Below the pieces are notes generated by a model. The model saw only the letters and a program-made list of their open reading frames with translations. It was not told the DNA's origin and did not search any database. Source: Butyrivibrio sp. XPD2002 (GTDB lineage Bacteria > Bacillota > Clostridia > Lachnospirales > Lachnospiraceae). Taken from it: a stretch of DNA of 64,000 bases. The position numbers were made by a program, and so were the translations under genes. Of this stretch, positions 1 to 8,124 are shown piece after piece (the first letter of the stretch is position 1; each line of letters begins with the position of its first letter). The stretch covers positions 1-64,000 of the forward strand of contig NZ_AUIY01000005.1 in NCBI RefSeq assembly GCF_000423945.1, read 5' to 3'.

Positions 1-154
1 TGTGAAATATGCTGTCAATCAGCTTGTCAAAGTGCAGTTTGCTGATGAATTCCTTTATTAGGAGAAGACCAGCATCGGAGGATAAATCACCTCCGTCAAA
101 ATTTAATTTAAAACGCTTATTGCTTTCTAAGGTTGTGTAATCTAAACTAGACAT
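1..154 (-). CDS. IS1380-type transposase, N-terminal part (runs off the window)
   Basis: Reading leftwards from the ATG at 154, 51 codons stay open to the window edge. The translation begins MSSLDYTTLESNKRFKLN and contains FDGGDLSSDAGLLL near residue 19, the characteristic opening of IS1380-family DDE transposases. Only the N-terminus is visible, so neither intactness nor catalytic residues can be judged. The 226 bases behind the start (155-380) contain no ORF I would call; they hold short imperfect palindromes around 215-270 that might include the element's terminal repeat, but I could not define it. The family assignment rests on one motif and is fairly secure. Confidence 0.75.
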   Translation of the reverse strand, partial: MSSLDYTTLESNKRFKLNFDGGDLSSDAGLLLIKEFISKLHFDKLIDSIFH

Positions 155-380
155 ATGAAGCCTCTTTTTTGTTATGTTTTTGGATTCGACACCTAAAATT
201 GTAACAGAATCGGGGCTTTATTAATACCCCTAAGGCTTCACTTATTGGGTGAAAGCAATATGCAGTTTAAATGCAGTAACTATGCGGCTTTGTAATTAAG
301 CCGTGAATAATTCAGGTTTACGTATATTTTTTCCTGATTACGCAGACAAATATTGCTCCGGAAAATCGTACTCTATCTTC

Positions 381-560
381 TTATGGCCATTCCTGTTCAT
401 ACGTGCCTCTGAACTGACCTTCATCAATAGTATGTTTTAATAATACTACATGCAGAAGCACAGATATAATCGCTACCAAGCGAATATATCCCATCCAGAA
501 TATTATGACATCAACATGCTCTCCAATAAAGCTTTTCAAGACAAAATCAATATACTCCAT
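381..560 (-). CDS. Small single-helix membrane protein, unknown function
   Basis: A 59-residue protein starting MEYIDFVLKSF. I chose the ATG at 560 because an AGGGGG ribosome binding site lies about 7 bases upstream of it, whereas the longer reading from 584 has none. One strongly hydrophobic segment spans roughly residues 20-40, followed by a short charged tail ending EQEWP. A plausible promoter lies directly upstream. It sits alone between two transposable elements, so it may be cargo or a remnant. I do not recognise a family. Confidence 0.45.
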   Translation of the reverse strand: MEYIDFVLKSFIGEHVDVIIFWMGYIRLVAIISVLLHVVLLKHTIDEGQFRGTYEQEWP

Positions 561-594
561 AGTAATCCCCCTTAAATCGTTCAAACCATATACT

Positions 595-622
595 ATTATA
601 GCAGTTAAATAGATTATAGCAA
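595..622 (-). promoter_or_regulatory. Candidate promoter of the small membrane protein
   Basis: On the minus strand TTGCTA (617-622) is followed after 16 bases by a perfect TATAAT (595-600), about 35 bases upstream of the start codon at 560. Confidence 0.4.
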
Positions 623-720
623 ATTAAGTGGTATAATTATTGGACACCAATTCAAAAAATGTTACTATTCACACTTTCCCAGATATGGTATCTTTCACAT
701 AAAGAGTTTACGGTCATATA

Positions 721-766
721 AAAATGCCAAGAAAGCCAGAAAAAATCTGACTTTTGAGGCATTTTT
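721..766. terminator. Bidirectional terminator-like hairpin upstream of the IS66-type element
   Basis: AAAATGCC (721-728) pairs with GGCATTTT (758-765), with a further imperfect stem of AGCCAGA against TCTGACT inside. T runs and A runs flank both sides, so it could stop transcripts from either direction. It lies just before the transposase promoter and may insulate the element from outside transcription. Confidence 0.55.
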
Positions 767-768
767 TG

Positions 769-811
769 TTGCTATTATTATCTTTATGTGTTATGCTATA
801 CACATAAAGAT
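769..811 (+). promoter_or_regulatory. Transposase promoter inside a perfect 12-bp inverted repeat
   Basis: TTGCTA (769-774) and TATGCT (792-797) are 17 bases apart. The -10 lies in the 8-base spacer of a perfect inverted repeat, ATCTTTATGTGT (780-791) with ACACATAAAGAT (800-811), which ends 14 bases before the accessory ORF start. The palindrome could bind a repressor, or fold in the leader RNA next to the GGGAGG ribosome binding site. Confidence 0.5.
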
Positions 812-825
812 ATGGGAGGCAAACT

Positions 826-1131
826 ATGGGAATTGTATATCAGACCGACAAAAGATCCGGCATAACATATGCCTATGAAAATCAATCATTTTGGGATCCG
901 GAACTCAAGCGTTCCAAATCAAAAAGAAAGCTGATTGGCCGCGTTGACCCTGAAACAAAACAGATTATCCCTACCGATGGCAGGTGCAAAAAGCGCAGTC
1001 CTTCCTATGAAGCAGGAAGTGATGATTACGAAATGCCCAAGACCATGAAAGGGCTTAAAGATGAAATCCGCAGGCTTTTAAAAGAGAATCAGGAGCTGCG
1101 CGATCAGTTGGAAAAATATAAATCAAAGTGA
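826..1131 (+). CDS. IS66-type element accessory protein
   Basis: A 101-residue protein beginning MGIVYQTDKRSGITYAYE, with a basic KRSKSKRK stretch near residue 30 and a predicted coiled coil at the C-terminus (LLKENQELRDQLEKYK). Small proteins of this kind commonly precede IS66-like transposases in Firmicutes; their exact role in transposition is not known to me. A GGGAGG ribosome binding site precedes the ATG. The C-terminal coiled coil may pair with the N-terminal coiled coil of the transposase encoded next. The function is inferred from context. Confidence 0.65.
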   Translation: MGIVYQTDKRSGITYAYENQSFWDPELKRSKSKRKLIGRVDPETKQIIPTDGRCKKRSPSYEAGSDDYEMPKTMKGLKDEIRRLLKENQELRDQLEKYKSK

Positions 1132-1146
1132 TGGGGATAACCGGGG

Positions 1147-2856
1147 ATGGAACTGAAAGAAGCATATGAAGTTATAAAAAAGGAATGGCACGCTGCTGAG
1201 CGCAAGGTCAAAAAACTTGAGAAAGAGCTGGAAAAGCTCAGAAAAGAAGGTGCTTCAGACTCTCGCGTGCAAAAGCTTCTCAGCCAGATCCAAGGCCTCA
1301 ACAAAAAGATTTCACAATACAAATCCCTCGCTGATCGTTATCAGGAGCTTTATGAAAAAGAGCGCGCCAAAGTCAAGGAACTGGAGAATGATAAGTTCAG
1401 CCTTGAACTTGAGAATCAGCATTTAAGGGACAAGTTGGAATTCCTGGAAGAAGCTTCTTCCGAAGAAATCACAGCTTCAAAAGAAGCAGAAGCCCAGATA
1501 GCGGCACTTAAGGATGAAGTTGCAAGACTTACAGCAAGACTCAATAATAACGGAACCAATACTGGCACTCCTACATCCAAGACCGCAATCGATCAGAAAA
1601 AAGTTATCCCAAACTCTAGAGAAAAATCAGGTCTTCCTAAAGGTGGGCAAACCGGTCATGAGAAGCATGAAATGCCCAAGTTTTCTGATGAAGAAATCAC
1701 TGACACCATCCCTCATGAGCTTACTGAATGTCCCAAATGCGGCAGCCATAACCTTGAAGAAATTGAAGAATCTTACAAGGATGAGTTCGATTATGAAGTA
1801 AAGGTCATCAAGCGCAGACACAGGTTTGTCATCTATAAATGTCTTGACTGTGGTGCAACAGTCAAAGCTCCACTCGGTTCTCTTAAGGCTGCAAACCAGT
1901 ATGGCAAGGTAATCCAGGCAATGGCACTATCGCTCATGGATCTTGGCTTTGTAAGCATTAACCGCACAAGAAAAATACTGACAGGATTTTCTCCTGAACC
2001 GCTTACCCTCAGCGAAGGGTATCTTGCAAAACTTCAAAAGCGTTACTCAAAAAAGCTCCATGCTTTTATCGCAGACCTGAAAAATATAATCATAGGACTG
2101 CCTCTTATCTACTGGGATGACACTGTAGTCTTTGTAAATACAGCAAGAGCTTGTATGAGGTTTTATGGAAATGAACGTATAGCCCTGTATACTGCACATC
2201 TACATAAAGACCTTGAAGGAATCCTTGAAGATAACATCCTTCCTGTGCTAAGTTCCGGAACAAAAGTCATGCATGATCATAACACCATCAATTATCATGA
2301 AGGCTTTGTCTTCAGAAATGTAGAATGCAATCAACATCTGGAAAGGGATCTGCAGAAGCTGTTCGACTCATCAAGCCACCCTTGGATCAAAACGCTAAAA
2401 GAGCTAATCCAGTCCATGATGCATGACCGGAAACATCTGATAGCCGAAGGTGCTACTGCTTTCTCAAAGGAAGCTGTTGAAGCTTTTCTCATGAAAGTAG
2501 ATTTTCTTTTGGATAGTGGATATAAAGAGTACATTGCTGATTTGGGGCATTATTATGAAAGTGATGAGAATGCTCTTCTCAACAGAATAAGAGAATACAA
2601 GAACAACTACTTTGACTGGGTTAAGGATTTCTCCATCCCAACAACAAACACCCTCAGCGAGAGGTCACTCAGATTCGTAAAAACCAAAGACAAAGTGTCC
2701 GGACAGTTCCAAAGCATTGAATACGCATCATATTTTGCAGATATCAGGACATATCTTGAAACCTGCGCCAGAAATGGTGTTAATGAATTCACTGCCCTCT
2801 TAAGACTGGCTTCTGGAGAACCATATACTGTAGAAGAACTATTAGGCGGAGCATAA
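1147..2856 (+). CDS. IS66-family transposase
   Basis: A 569-residue DDE transposase. Residues 1-135 form a long coiled coil rich in Lys and Glu. Next comes the IS66 linker (NNGTNTGTPTSKTA, then GLPKGGQTGH), then a zinc-binding region with CPKCGSHN and CLDCGATVK. Likely catalytic acids are the Asp in YWDDT, the Asp in MHDHNT and the Glu in NTLSERSLRF, followed by the typical QSIEYASYFADIRTYLETC. The length is usual for the family and no frameshift is seen. It is presumably translated with the accessory ORF 15 bases upstream and ends in a hairpin that overlaps its stop codon. Confidence 0.92.
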   Translation: MELKEAYEVIKKEWHAAERKVKKLEKELEKLRKEGASDSRVQKLLSQIQGLNKKISQYKSLADRYQELYEKERAKVKELENDKFSLELENQHLRDKLEFLEEASSEEITASKEAEAQIAALKDEVARLTARLNNNGTNTGTPTSKTAIDQKKVIPNSREKSGLPKGGQTGHEKHEMPKFSDEEITDTIPHELTECPKCGSHNLEEIEESYKDEFDYEVKVIKRRHRFVIYKCLDCGATVKAPLGSLKAANQYGKVIQAMALSLMDLGFVSINRTRKILTGFSPEPLTLSEGYLAKLQKRYSKKLHAFIADLKNIIIGLPLIYWDDTVVFVNTARACMRFYGNERIALYTAHLHKDLEGILEDNILPVLSSGTKVMHDHNTINYHEGFVFRNVECNQHLERDLQKLFDSSSHPWIKTLKELIQSMMHDRKHLIAEGATAFSKEAVEAFLMKVDFLLDSGYKEYIADLGHYYESDENALLNRIREYKNNYFDWVKDFSIPTTNTLSERSLRFVKTKDKVSGQFQSIEYASYFADIRTYLETCARNGVNEFTALLRLASGEPYTVEELLGGA

Positions 2857-2864
2857 CTCCGCCT
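2844..2864 (+). terminator. Hairpin overlapping the transposase stop codon
   Basis: AGGCGGAG (2844-2851) pairs perfectly with CTCCGCCT (2857-2864) around a 5-base loop. The following sequence is only weakly T-rich, so it could be a weak terminator or an end structure of the element. Confidence 0.4.
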
Positions 2865-2897
2865 AGAAATAGTGCTTTCTTTTCAACAAACTTGAAT

Positions 2898-3272
2898 TTA
2901 TTTTTCATCAAAAAACTCTATTTCTTCTCCCAGCGGTCCAAAGCAAAATGCCATTCTAAATTGATATTCAGGCGAAGAATTAATAACTTTATCATTTGGT
3001 TCAACAAAAACTTCATATCCCGCTTTTTTTACTTTATCTATAACATTGTCAACATCTTCTGTTGCAAATGCAATATGACGAATAGAACCTTTCCTATGTT
3101 CGCCATTACCAGTTACAAATACTTCAATCAGCCCGTTGCCGCTATCTATCATTATTCCTTCTGGCCATTCCCGGCAAATAGACATACCAAGTACATTTAT
3201 ATAAAAGTCTTTTACTCTATCTATTTCTCCAATATTGCATTTCATCGATATGTGATGTATACCTTTTACCAT
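2898..3272 (-). CDS. VOC (glyoxalase/bleomycin-resistance fold) family protein
   Basis: A 124-residue protein starting MVKGIHHISMKC. The ATG at 3272 is preceded by AAGGAGAGGACG; the longer reading to 3356 has no such site. One VOC module is visible, with His near residue 6 (IHHIS), the mid-domain IRHIAFATED and the C-terminal GPLGEEIEFFDE, the usual positions of metal ligands. VOC proteins act as lyases, isomerases, dioxygenases or drug-binding proteins as dimers; the substrate cannot be told from sequence. It is the last of three small minus-strand genes (with GNAT and DUF1801). Confidence 0.8.
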   Translation of the reverse strand: MVKGIHHISMKCNIGEIDRVKDFYINVLGMSICREWPEGIMIDSGNGLIEVFVTGNGEHRKGSIRHIAFATEDVDNVIDKVKKAGYEVFVEPNDKVINSSPEYQFRMAFCFGPLGEEIEFFDEK

Positions 3273-3315
3273 TTTCGTCCTCTCCTTGGTCGATGTTTTC
3301 GACAAACTCCGATTT

Positions 3316-3591
3316 CTAAAGCTCACATACCATGATGAATTCCTCATCATTTTCATTCATGATCCTCGTCCAGACAGCCCCAACTATTTTTCCGTCGTGG
3401 ATCGCGACGAGGCAGTTGTCTCCAGACTTTGTACCGAAACCATCAGTGTATACGCGCAGTTCCGGTTTCTCTACAATATCTCTCGAAGGCGGCTCCACAC
3501 CTTCCGGAATGAATATGGCTTCATATAAAAAGTCTTTGAGAAGGCCGAGTTCGTTTTCCCGAATACAACGGAACTCTATTACGTTCTTCAT
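3316..3591 (-). pseudogene. GNAT acetyltransferase, C-terminally truncated
   Basis: A 91-residue ORF that matches the first half of GNAT-type N-acetyltransferases: MKNVIEFRCIRENEL, then a beta-strand region ending in LVAIHDGKIVGAVWTRIM. The acetyl-CoA binding part (the R/Q-x-x-G-x-G/A loop) is missing, because the frame ends at VCEL and the next gene starts 43 bases later. It begins 15 bases after the DUF1801 stop codon, so it lies in the same transcript. The truncation probably makes it inactive; a replacement of the 3' half by the VOC gene region is one explanation. Confidence 0.6.
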
Positions 3592-3606
3592 ACCATCTTT
3601 TGCACC

Positions 3607-4014
3607 TTATTTGGAATAGTTCTCAAAGCACCATTTTGCGATCCTTATGATAAGTGCTTCCGGTAAAGGCTGATCATAGGGGATCCGTATCGTGCCCTTG
3701 CTTACGTCATAATCGGAGAGTTCCTCCGTAAATACAGCTGTAGCCTCATCACCGGGATAAATGCCCAGATGTTTCTTTGATGCTGCGAAATGAATGATAT
3801 TACGACCTTTCCAGTAAGTGGGCATCGACCAGGAGATCCGTTCCTCCGCGTCTGGCAGTGCATCACGAAGGATCTCCCGAATCTCCATTAATCTGGGCTT
3901 ATATTTCTCATCCTGGGCAGCAATGTATTCATCAATATTCTGCGGTTTCACACAGTAATGGTCCTGGTTTTGTCTGCTGAACTCTCTGCCGCATTTCGGA
4001 CATTTCCATGCCAT
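3607..4014 (-). CDS. DUF1801 protein with N-terminal zinc ribbon
   Basis: A 135-residue protein. Residues 1-25 carry CPKCGREF and DHYC, a likely zinc site. The rest is a DUF1801 (YdhG-like) domain: EIREILRDALPDAEERISW, SMPTYWKGRNIIHFAASK, and IRIPYDQPLPEALI at the end. Related proteins have been described as iron-handling (frataxin-like) chaperones, but most members have no tested role. GAGGTG precedes the ATG by 5 bases. It heads a short transcript with the truncated GNAT and VOC genes. Confidence 0.8.
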   Translation of the reverse strand: MAWKCPKCGREFSRQNQDHYCVKPQNIDEYIAAQDEKYKPRLMEIREILRDALPDAEERISWSMPTYWKGRNIIHFAASKKHLGIYPGDEATAVFTEELSDYDVSKGTIRIPYDQPLPEALIIRIAKWCFENYSK

Positions 4015-4070
4015 GGCTTCACCTCTTCAAACCTCGATTTGCTTAATACAAAGATTCTAACCGTTTCAAC

Positions 4071-4133
4071 AATAAAAATAAAGCCCACTGATGTGAACTT
4101 CATTCTTCACTTCCATTTATCTGTGAATGGTAA
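4071..4133. repeat. Left flanking repeat of the 53-bp array, with terminator-like hairpin
   Basis: This stretch and 4621-4681 are diverged direct copies of each other (both contain AAAGCCCAC, then a TTCATT tract, then CTGTGAAT). Each holds a hairpin of the form AAGYYCAC / GTGGGCTT followed on the minus strand by TTTATTTTT, which resembles a minus-strand terminator. No minus-strand gene precedes the right-hand copy. Confidence 0.55.
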
Positions 4134-4215
4134 CACGAATATTATTAGAATTTGTCGACCTATTTGCAATGCATTTATTTCAAATACCTGTTGTTTTTTC
4201 AATATTTCTCGATAT

Positions 4216-4540
4216 CAACAGGCCCAAAAGCCAAATTTAGCATGTTGAAATTCCATTTTTCATTATTCCAACAGTCTCCAAGACCGATTTTAACCTGTTG
4301 TTATTCCATTTTTCGCAATTCCAACAGTCTCCAAGGCCTATTTTAACCTGTTGTTATCCCATTTTTCGTAATACCAACAGTCTCCAAGACCGATTTTAAC
4401 CTGTTGTTATCCCATTTTTCGTAATACCAACAGTCTCCAAGACCGATTTTAACCTGTTGTTATCCCATTTTTCGTAATACCAACAGTCTCCAAGACCGAT
4501 TTTTGCCTGTTGATTTATTCCATAATTGGAAATACAACAG
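4216..4540. repeat. Tandem array of about six 53-bp hairpin units
   Basis: Units begin with CAACAG at 4216, 4269, 4322, 4375, 4428 and 4481, exactly 53 bases apart, with a final CAACAG at 4535. The four middle units are nearly identical; the outer ones diverge. Within each unit CAACAG and CTGTTG form inverted repeats around a 20-base segment containing TCCAAGACCGATTTTAA, and the CTGTTG of one unit can also pair with the CAACAG of the next. No unique spacers exist, so it is not a CRISPR array. The whole 4015-4852 interval has no convincing gene. Confidence 0.85.
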
Positions 4541-4620
4541 GATTCTTCTCTTATATTACTCCCTGGCAAACCGCCGATCGTAAACTGCCGATTTTGTTTG
4601 ACATTCTAATTATACCTAAT

Positions 4621-4681
4621 ACAAAAATAAAAGCCCACAAAGTGAGCTTCATTTCTAAATCTATTTAACTGTGAATAGTAA
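4621..4681. repeat. Right flanking repeat of the 53-bp array
   Basis: Diverged direct copy of 4071-4133 with the same AAGCCCAC / GTGAGCTT hairpin and the CTGTGAATAGTAA end. Together the two copies bracket the tandem array. Confidence 0.55.
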
Positions 4682-4852
4682 TCAAAAAATGACTAATATC
4701 TTTATCTACTCTTTTATCTCAAAACACATATTACTTATCAAAATTATGCCAATATTAAATTTTCATAAAAACCCAAAGCATCAATCCTTTTTATAGTAAA
4801 ATAAAGTAGATACATGCAATCATCGCTTACACCAGTAAGAGGAGAAGCCGAC

Positions 4853-6574
4853 ATGAAGTTCAAACAGACAGCATTTTCGTCTATATTTGAAGAAACAATC
4901 CGTGAATGGGCGGCAGAAATCCCTGAGAGGGATAATGCTGCCATTTTTCATATATATGCGCCTTATAACCGTGAGAACATTATTGAACTGGTAAATGATG
5001 CCCGTAATACTATCCTTCGTATAGCGCCTGATATTCCGATTATAGGCTGCAGTGCAACGGGTGAGATACTTGAAGGTCAATTGCATGATGATGATATAGT
5101 TGTGACACTTATGATTTTCGAAGATCCCGCAACTCATGTGGAAGTGTTCTCAACCTACGCTGCCCCAGAGGAATACGATGATTATGAGTTTGTTAAATAC
5201 GCGCGGAATCTCTCAGGTCTTAAAGGCATTGAGCTTCTCACCGCATGCTCCTATCAGCGTCTTGAAGCTGCCGGTAATATCTACGATAAGCTTCCTGAAG
5301 AAATCGTATTTTTTGGTGGGGTTGCAGTAGGCACTTCTGATCACGAGCAGTTCGTTTTTGCAAACAATCATGAATGCAGTAATACAGGGTCCGTCTTTGT
5401 ATTTTATGTGGGACCTGAATTATATATCCAGCCGCATCGCATATTTGGCTGGAAGGCCATCGGTTATCCCATGCAGGTAACAAGATCAGACGGCGATTTG
5501 GTATATGAAATAGATGAAAAGCCTGCATACGATGTATATGACCATTATCTGCAGATTAAAAATGATTCCAATTTTTTCTATGATGCTCTTGAATTCCCGT
5601 TTGAGGTTCAGGTGGATGAGGATACCAAATATATCAGACATGCAAAATCCGTAAATCCCGACGGTTCTATTGTTATGTCCACCAACGTCCCCCAGGGCAG
5701 CTATGTAAGACTGACCTATGGCGATCCCAGAAGAATTATTGCGCACACAAAGCAAACGGGGCTGCTTGTCAGAGATTTTGCACCTCAGGTCGTACTCATT
5801 ATCAATTGCATGGGGCGTAAGCTTTTCTGGGGAGGCAAGGAAAACATAGAAATCTCAGAAGTATCAAAATATATGAAGATTACCGGCTTTAGCGCTCTTG
5901 GTGAAATTGTGCGCTATAAGGGGAATACTGTTCTGCACAACCTATCTATTGTCGCAATTGCCATGCGAGAAGGCGCAGCAAAAGCTCCGCTTGAACTCAA
6001 TATAGAAAAATGCGAAAAAGCATCGGGCATGCCCCTTGCTGCCCGCCTTGCTATTTTCATAAATACCATAACAGAAGAACTGATGGAGAAGAATACTCAG
6101 CTTGGCGATATGCTCTACAAGGCGTCTCACGATGCGTTGACACGCCTCCTTAACCGCGGAGCTATGGATCGCCTGATAGACGAGATAAATGAAGATAAAA
6201 GTACCCCCGTATGGCATCTGATCATGTTTGACATAGATAACTTCAAGCAAATCAATGATCAATATGGTCACAGCGAGGGTGATAAAGCATTAAAGCTTGT
6301 TTCGGAATATCTTATCCAGCATATCTGCGCTCTTCCCGGAGTTGAAGCCGGACGCTGGGGTGGTGAAGAATTCATGATCCTTTTGCACGGATACCCCGAT
6401 GCTCAGGTATATGAGCTCGCAGAGAATATCAGGAAGCAGATTAGCATTCTATCTGCCTCCGTAGTTCCTTTTACTATAAGTATTGGTACCACCAAGCATC
6501 AAAATGGCGAAAACCTTTCTGATACCATAAACCGCGTGGATGCTCTGCTCTATAAAGCAAAGAACAGGTGGTAA
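4853..6574 (+). CDS. FIST sensor - GGDEF diguanylate cyclase
   Basis: A 573-residue cytoplasmic protein. I chose the ATG at 4853 because AAGAGGAG lies 9 bases upstream; the frame opens earlier but without a site. Residues about 20-215 fit FIST_N (PIIGCSATGEILEGQ, VVFFGG-like VFFGGVAVG) and about 215-395 fit FIST_C, domains proposed to bind small ligands such as amino acids. A GGDEF domain follows (DALTRLLNRGAMD, MFDIDNFKQINDQYGHSEGD, GRWGGEEFMIL near residue 500). GGEEF is an active-site variant compatible with cyclase activity, making cyclic di-GMP from two GTP. No RxxD inhibitory site was noticed. It stands alone in its transcript. Confidence 0.9.
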   Translation: MKFKQTAFSSIFEETIREWAAEIPERDNAAIFHIYAPYNRENIIELVNDARNTILRIAPDIPIIGCSATGEILEGQLHDDDIVVTLMIFEDPATHVEVFSTYAAPEEYDDYEFVKYARNLSGLKGIELLTACSYQRLEAAGNIYDKLPEEIVFFGGVAVGTSDHEQFVFANNHECSNTGSVFVFYVGPELYIQPHRIFGWKAIGYPMQVTRSDGDLVYEIDEKPAYDVYDHYLQIKNDSNFFYDALEFPFEVQVDEDTKYIRHAKSVNPDGSIVMSTNVPQGSYVRLTYGDPRRIIAHTKQTGLLVRDFAPQVVLIINCMGRKLFWGGKENIEISEVSKYMKITGFSALGEIVRYKGNTVLHNLSIVAIAMREGAAKAPLELNIEKCEKASGMPLAARLAIFINTITEELMEKNTQLGDMLYKASHDALTRLLNRGAMDRLIDEINEDKSTPVWHLIMFDIDNFKQINDQYGHSEGDKALKLVSEYLIQHICALPGVEAGRWGGEEFMILLHGYPDAQVYELAENIRKQISILSASVVPFTISIGTTKHQNGENLSDTINRVDALLYKAKNRW

Positions 6575-6622
6575 AAATAAGGTATGCTGCGATTTTATTT
6601 AAAGAATAAATAGTGATTTGTT

Positions 6623-7489
6623 TTACGCGTTGGCAGCCTGAGCATTCTGCGCGAACTTACTCTTTAATTCCTCGTACTTCGGAATATATTTCTGTACATA
6701 CGCCATCTGCGGTGCATGCTGAATAGCATAGCCATAAGCCACAGCAGCTTCCATCTCATTACCCCTTGCAAGCTCAATATTACCAAGCTGAATGTAGTTT
6801 ATTACGCAGTTGAAGGTGCTTCTTGCCCTCTCTGACTGCTGGATAGACTTTTTGATCATCTCTGCAGCTCCGTCGTAATCACCTTCAGCAATTTTCCATC
6901 TTGCCTCAAGTCCAGTACGCATTCTCTCCATATACTTAGGAGCTTTTCCGAAATTATACTCCATCATAACCTCGTTATAGAGCTTATAGAACTCATCCTT
7001 TTGTCCATTCATCAGATAAAGTGCCGCAAGATTTGCTTTGGCATTAATCTTAATCCACTTTTTCTTTGACTGGTCAATCTCAGCCTTAAGCACACTTTCA
7101 GCGCTCTTAAAATCTGCACTGTACATGTATGCCACTGAATAGAATGAACGGATATATCTTATATCCTCCTCAAACAGTTTGTTATGTGCCACACGCATGA
7201 AGGCTTCCATGAACTTGGGAAGGTCACAGTAAACCAGCATGACACTCACAAATCTGCTATATAAAGTCCTTCTATGTATAAGCATAAGGATCAGATACAA
7301 AAACATTACAAGTATCATCACTCTGTTACGTGCATGATTTATGCCGGTAAGCAGCGTCAAAACAGAATTCAAAATCAAAACGATTGAAGACATGATAACT
7401 ACAAAAATATAAATGCCGCCCTGGATCATGAATCGATCTGCGACCTGCTTTGCTGTAAGCTCTGCATTGCTTTTTCTATTAAATAACAT
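6623..7489 (-). CDS. Membrane protein with TPR-like repeats
   Basis: A 288-residue protein with two adjacent transmembrane helices (about residues 25-50 and 55-75) followed by a cytoplasmic helical region whose spacing of small and large residues resembles tetratricopeptide repeats (for example SADFKSAESVLKAEI, AEGDYDGAAEMIKKSI, ARGNEMEAAVAYGYAI). TPR regions hold partner proteins, but no partner is evident. GGAGGG lies about 9 bases before the ATG. The next gene upstream (7505) ends 15 bases away, so the two are probably co-transcribed. Function unknown. Confidence 0.7.
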   Translation of the reverse strand: MLFNRKSNAELTAKQVADRFMIQGGIYIFVVIMSSIVLILNSVLTLLTGINHARNRVMILVMFLYLILMLIHRRTLYSRFVSVMLVYCDLPKFMEAFMRVAHNKLFEEDIRYIRSFYSVAYMYSADFKSAESVLKAEIDQSKKKWIKINAKANLAALYLMNGQKDEFYKLYNEVMMEYNFGKAPKYMERMRTGLEARWKIAEGDYDGAAEMIKKSIQQSERARSTFNCVINYIQLGNIELARGNEMEAAVAYGYAIQHAPQMAYVQKYIPKYEELKSKFAQNAQAANA

Positions 7490-7504
7490 TGTCAGTTCCC
7501 TCCA

Positions 7505-8098
7505 TTAGAATTCGTAATCGCCGTAGAGTTCGCTAAAAACATCCTCAAACTCATCTTCGCCTATGGGAACTTCAGTTACCATCGGTATGCCGTTTTTCAC
7601 TGCAATTGTCAGCTTGGTCGGTCCATCTAAATAGAAAGCCTCACATGAAAAGTCGGTGGGCTCTGCATTCTGAATCACCTTTACAAGCTCCTTCGCTGCA
7701 GCTGCTGCCTCCGCATCGTTTGTATCACCACCTATTGCAGGACCTGTAGGGCCACTGTATATGTAGATGTAAATCTCCTTACCATTCTTATCAGTTGCGA
7801 TGATGTTATACGCATAGAGATTTTCCAGGTCCTTAGTAGTGTATGCAGGCTCTCCGAAAAGAGTCCTCACCTGCCCATAGGCCATAGCAAGATCATGCTC
7901 ATAGTCCATGGTGTCGTACACATGACAGATCTGTGCACCCATAAAATCAAATGTTTCTGCCTCCTCTTCGGTTGCCGCTCTGAAAGTATAGTTATGACTG
8001 CCAAGATCAAACTTAGGTTTTTCAAAAAATGACTTATACCCCAAAACTATGAGCGTTAAAATGCAAACCACAAGGAAAAATCTTTCCGCTTTTCTCAT
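7505..8098 (-). CDS. Membrane-anchored extracytoplasmic protein, unknown
   Basis: A 197-residue protein with an N-terminal signal anchor (residues 7-22, FFLVVCILTLIVLGYK) and an acidic outer domain. No lipobox cysteine or known domain motif is visible. A GGAGGG ribosome binding site is 5 bases before the ATG. It lies between the M20 hydrolase and the TPR membrane protein on the same strand, with 26 and 15 bases between genes, which suggests one operon. I do not recognise the family. Confidence 0.65.
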   Translation of the reverse strand: MRKAERFFLVVCILTLIVLGYKSFFEKPKFDLGSHNYTFRAATEEEAETFDFMGAQICHVYDTMDYEHDLAMAYGQVRTLFGEPAYTTKDLENLYAYNIIATDKNGKEIYIYIYSGPTGPAIGGDTNDAEAAAAAKELVKVIQNAEPTDFSCEAFYLDGPTKLTIAVKNGIPMVTEVPIGEDEFEDVFSELYGDYEF

Positions 8099-8124
8099 AC
8101 GTTCCCTCCGTATTTTTTATTTAT

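Larger units (their letters stand above)
769..2870 (+). mobile_element. IS66-type insertion sequence (boundaries approximate)
   Basis: Two consecutive plus-strand ORFs, a 101-residue accessory protein and a 569-residue IS66 transposase, separated by 15 bases. The transposase appears full length with its DDE residues present, so the element could be active. I could not identify terminal inverted repeats or a target duplication, so the limits given are only those of the promoter and the hairpin after the transposase. Confidence 0.6.

Noticed and set aside
3273-3356. N-terminal extension of the VOC protein.
   Set aside because: The extra 28 codons lack a ribosome binding site and run back into the truncated GNAT gene, while an excellent site precedes the ATG at 3272.
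4216-4540. CRISPR array.
   Set aside because: Units are contiguous 53-base copies without unique spacers, and no cas gene is present.
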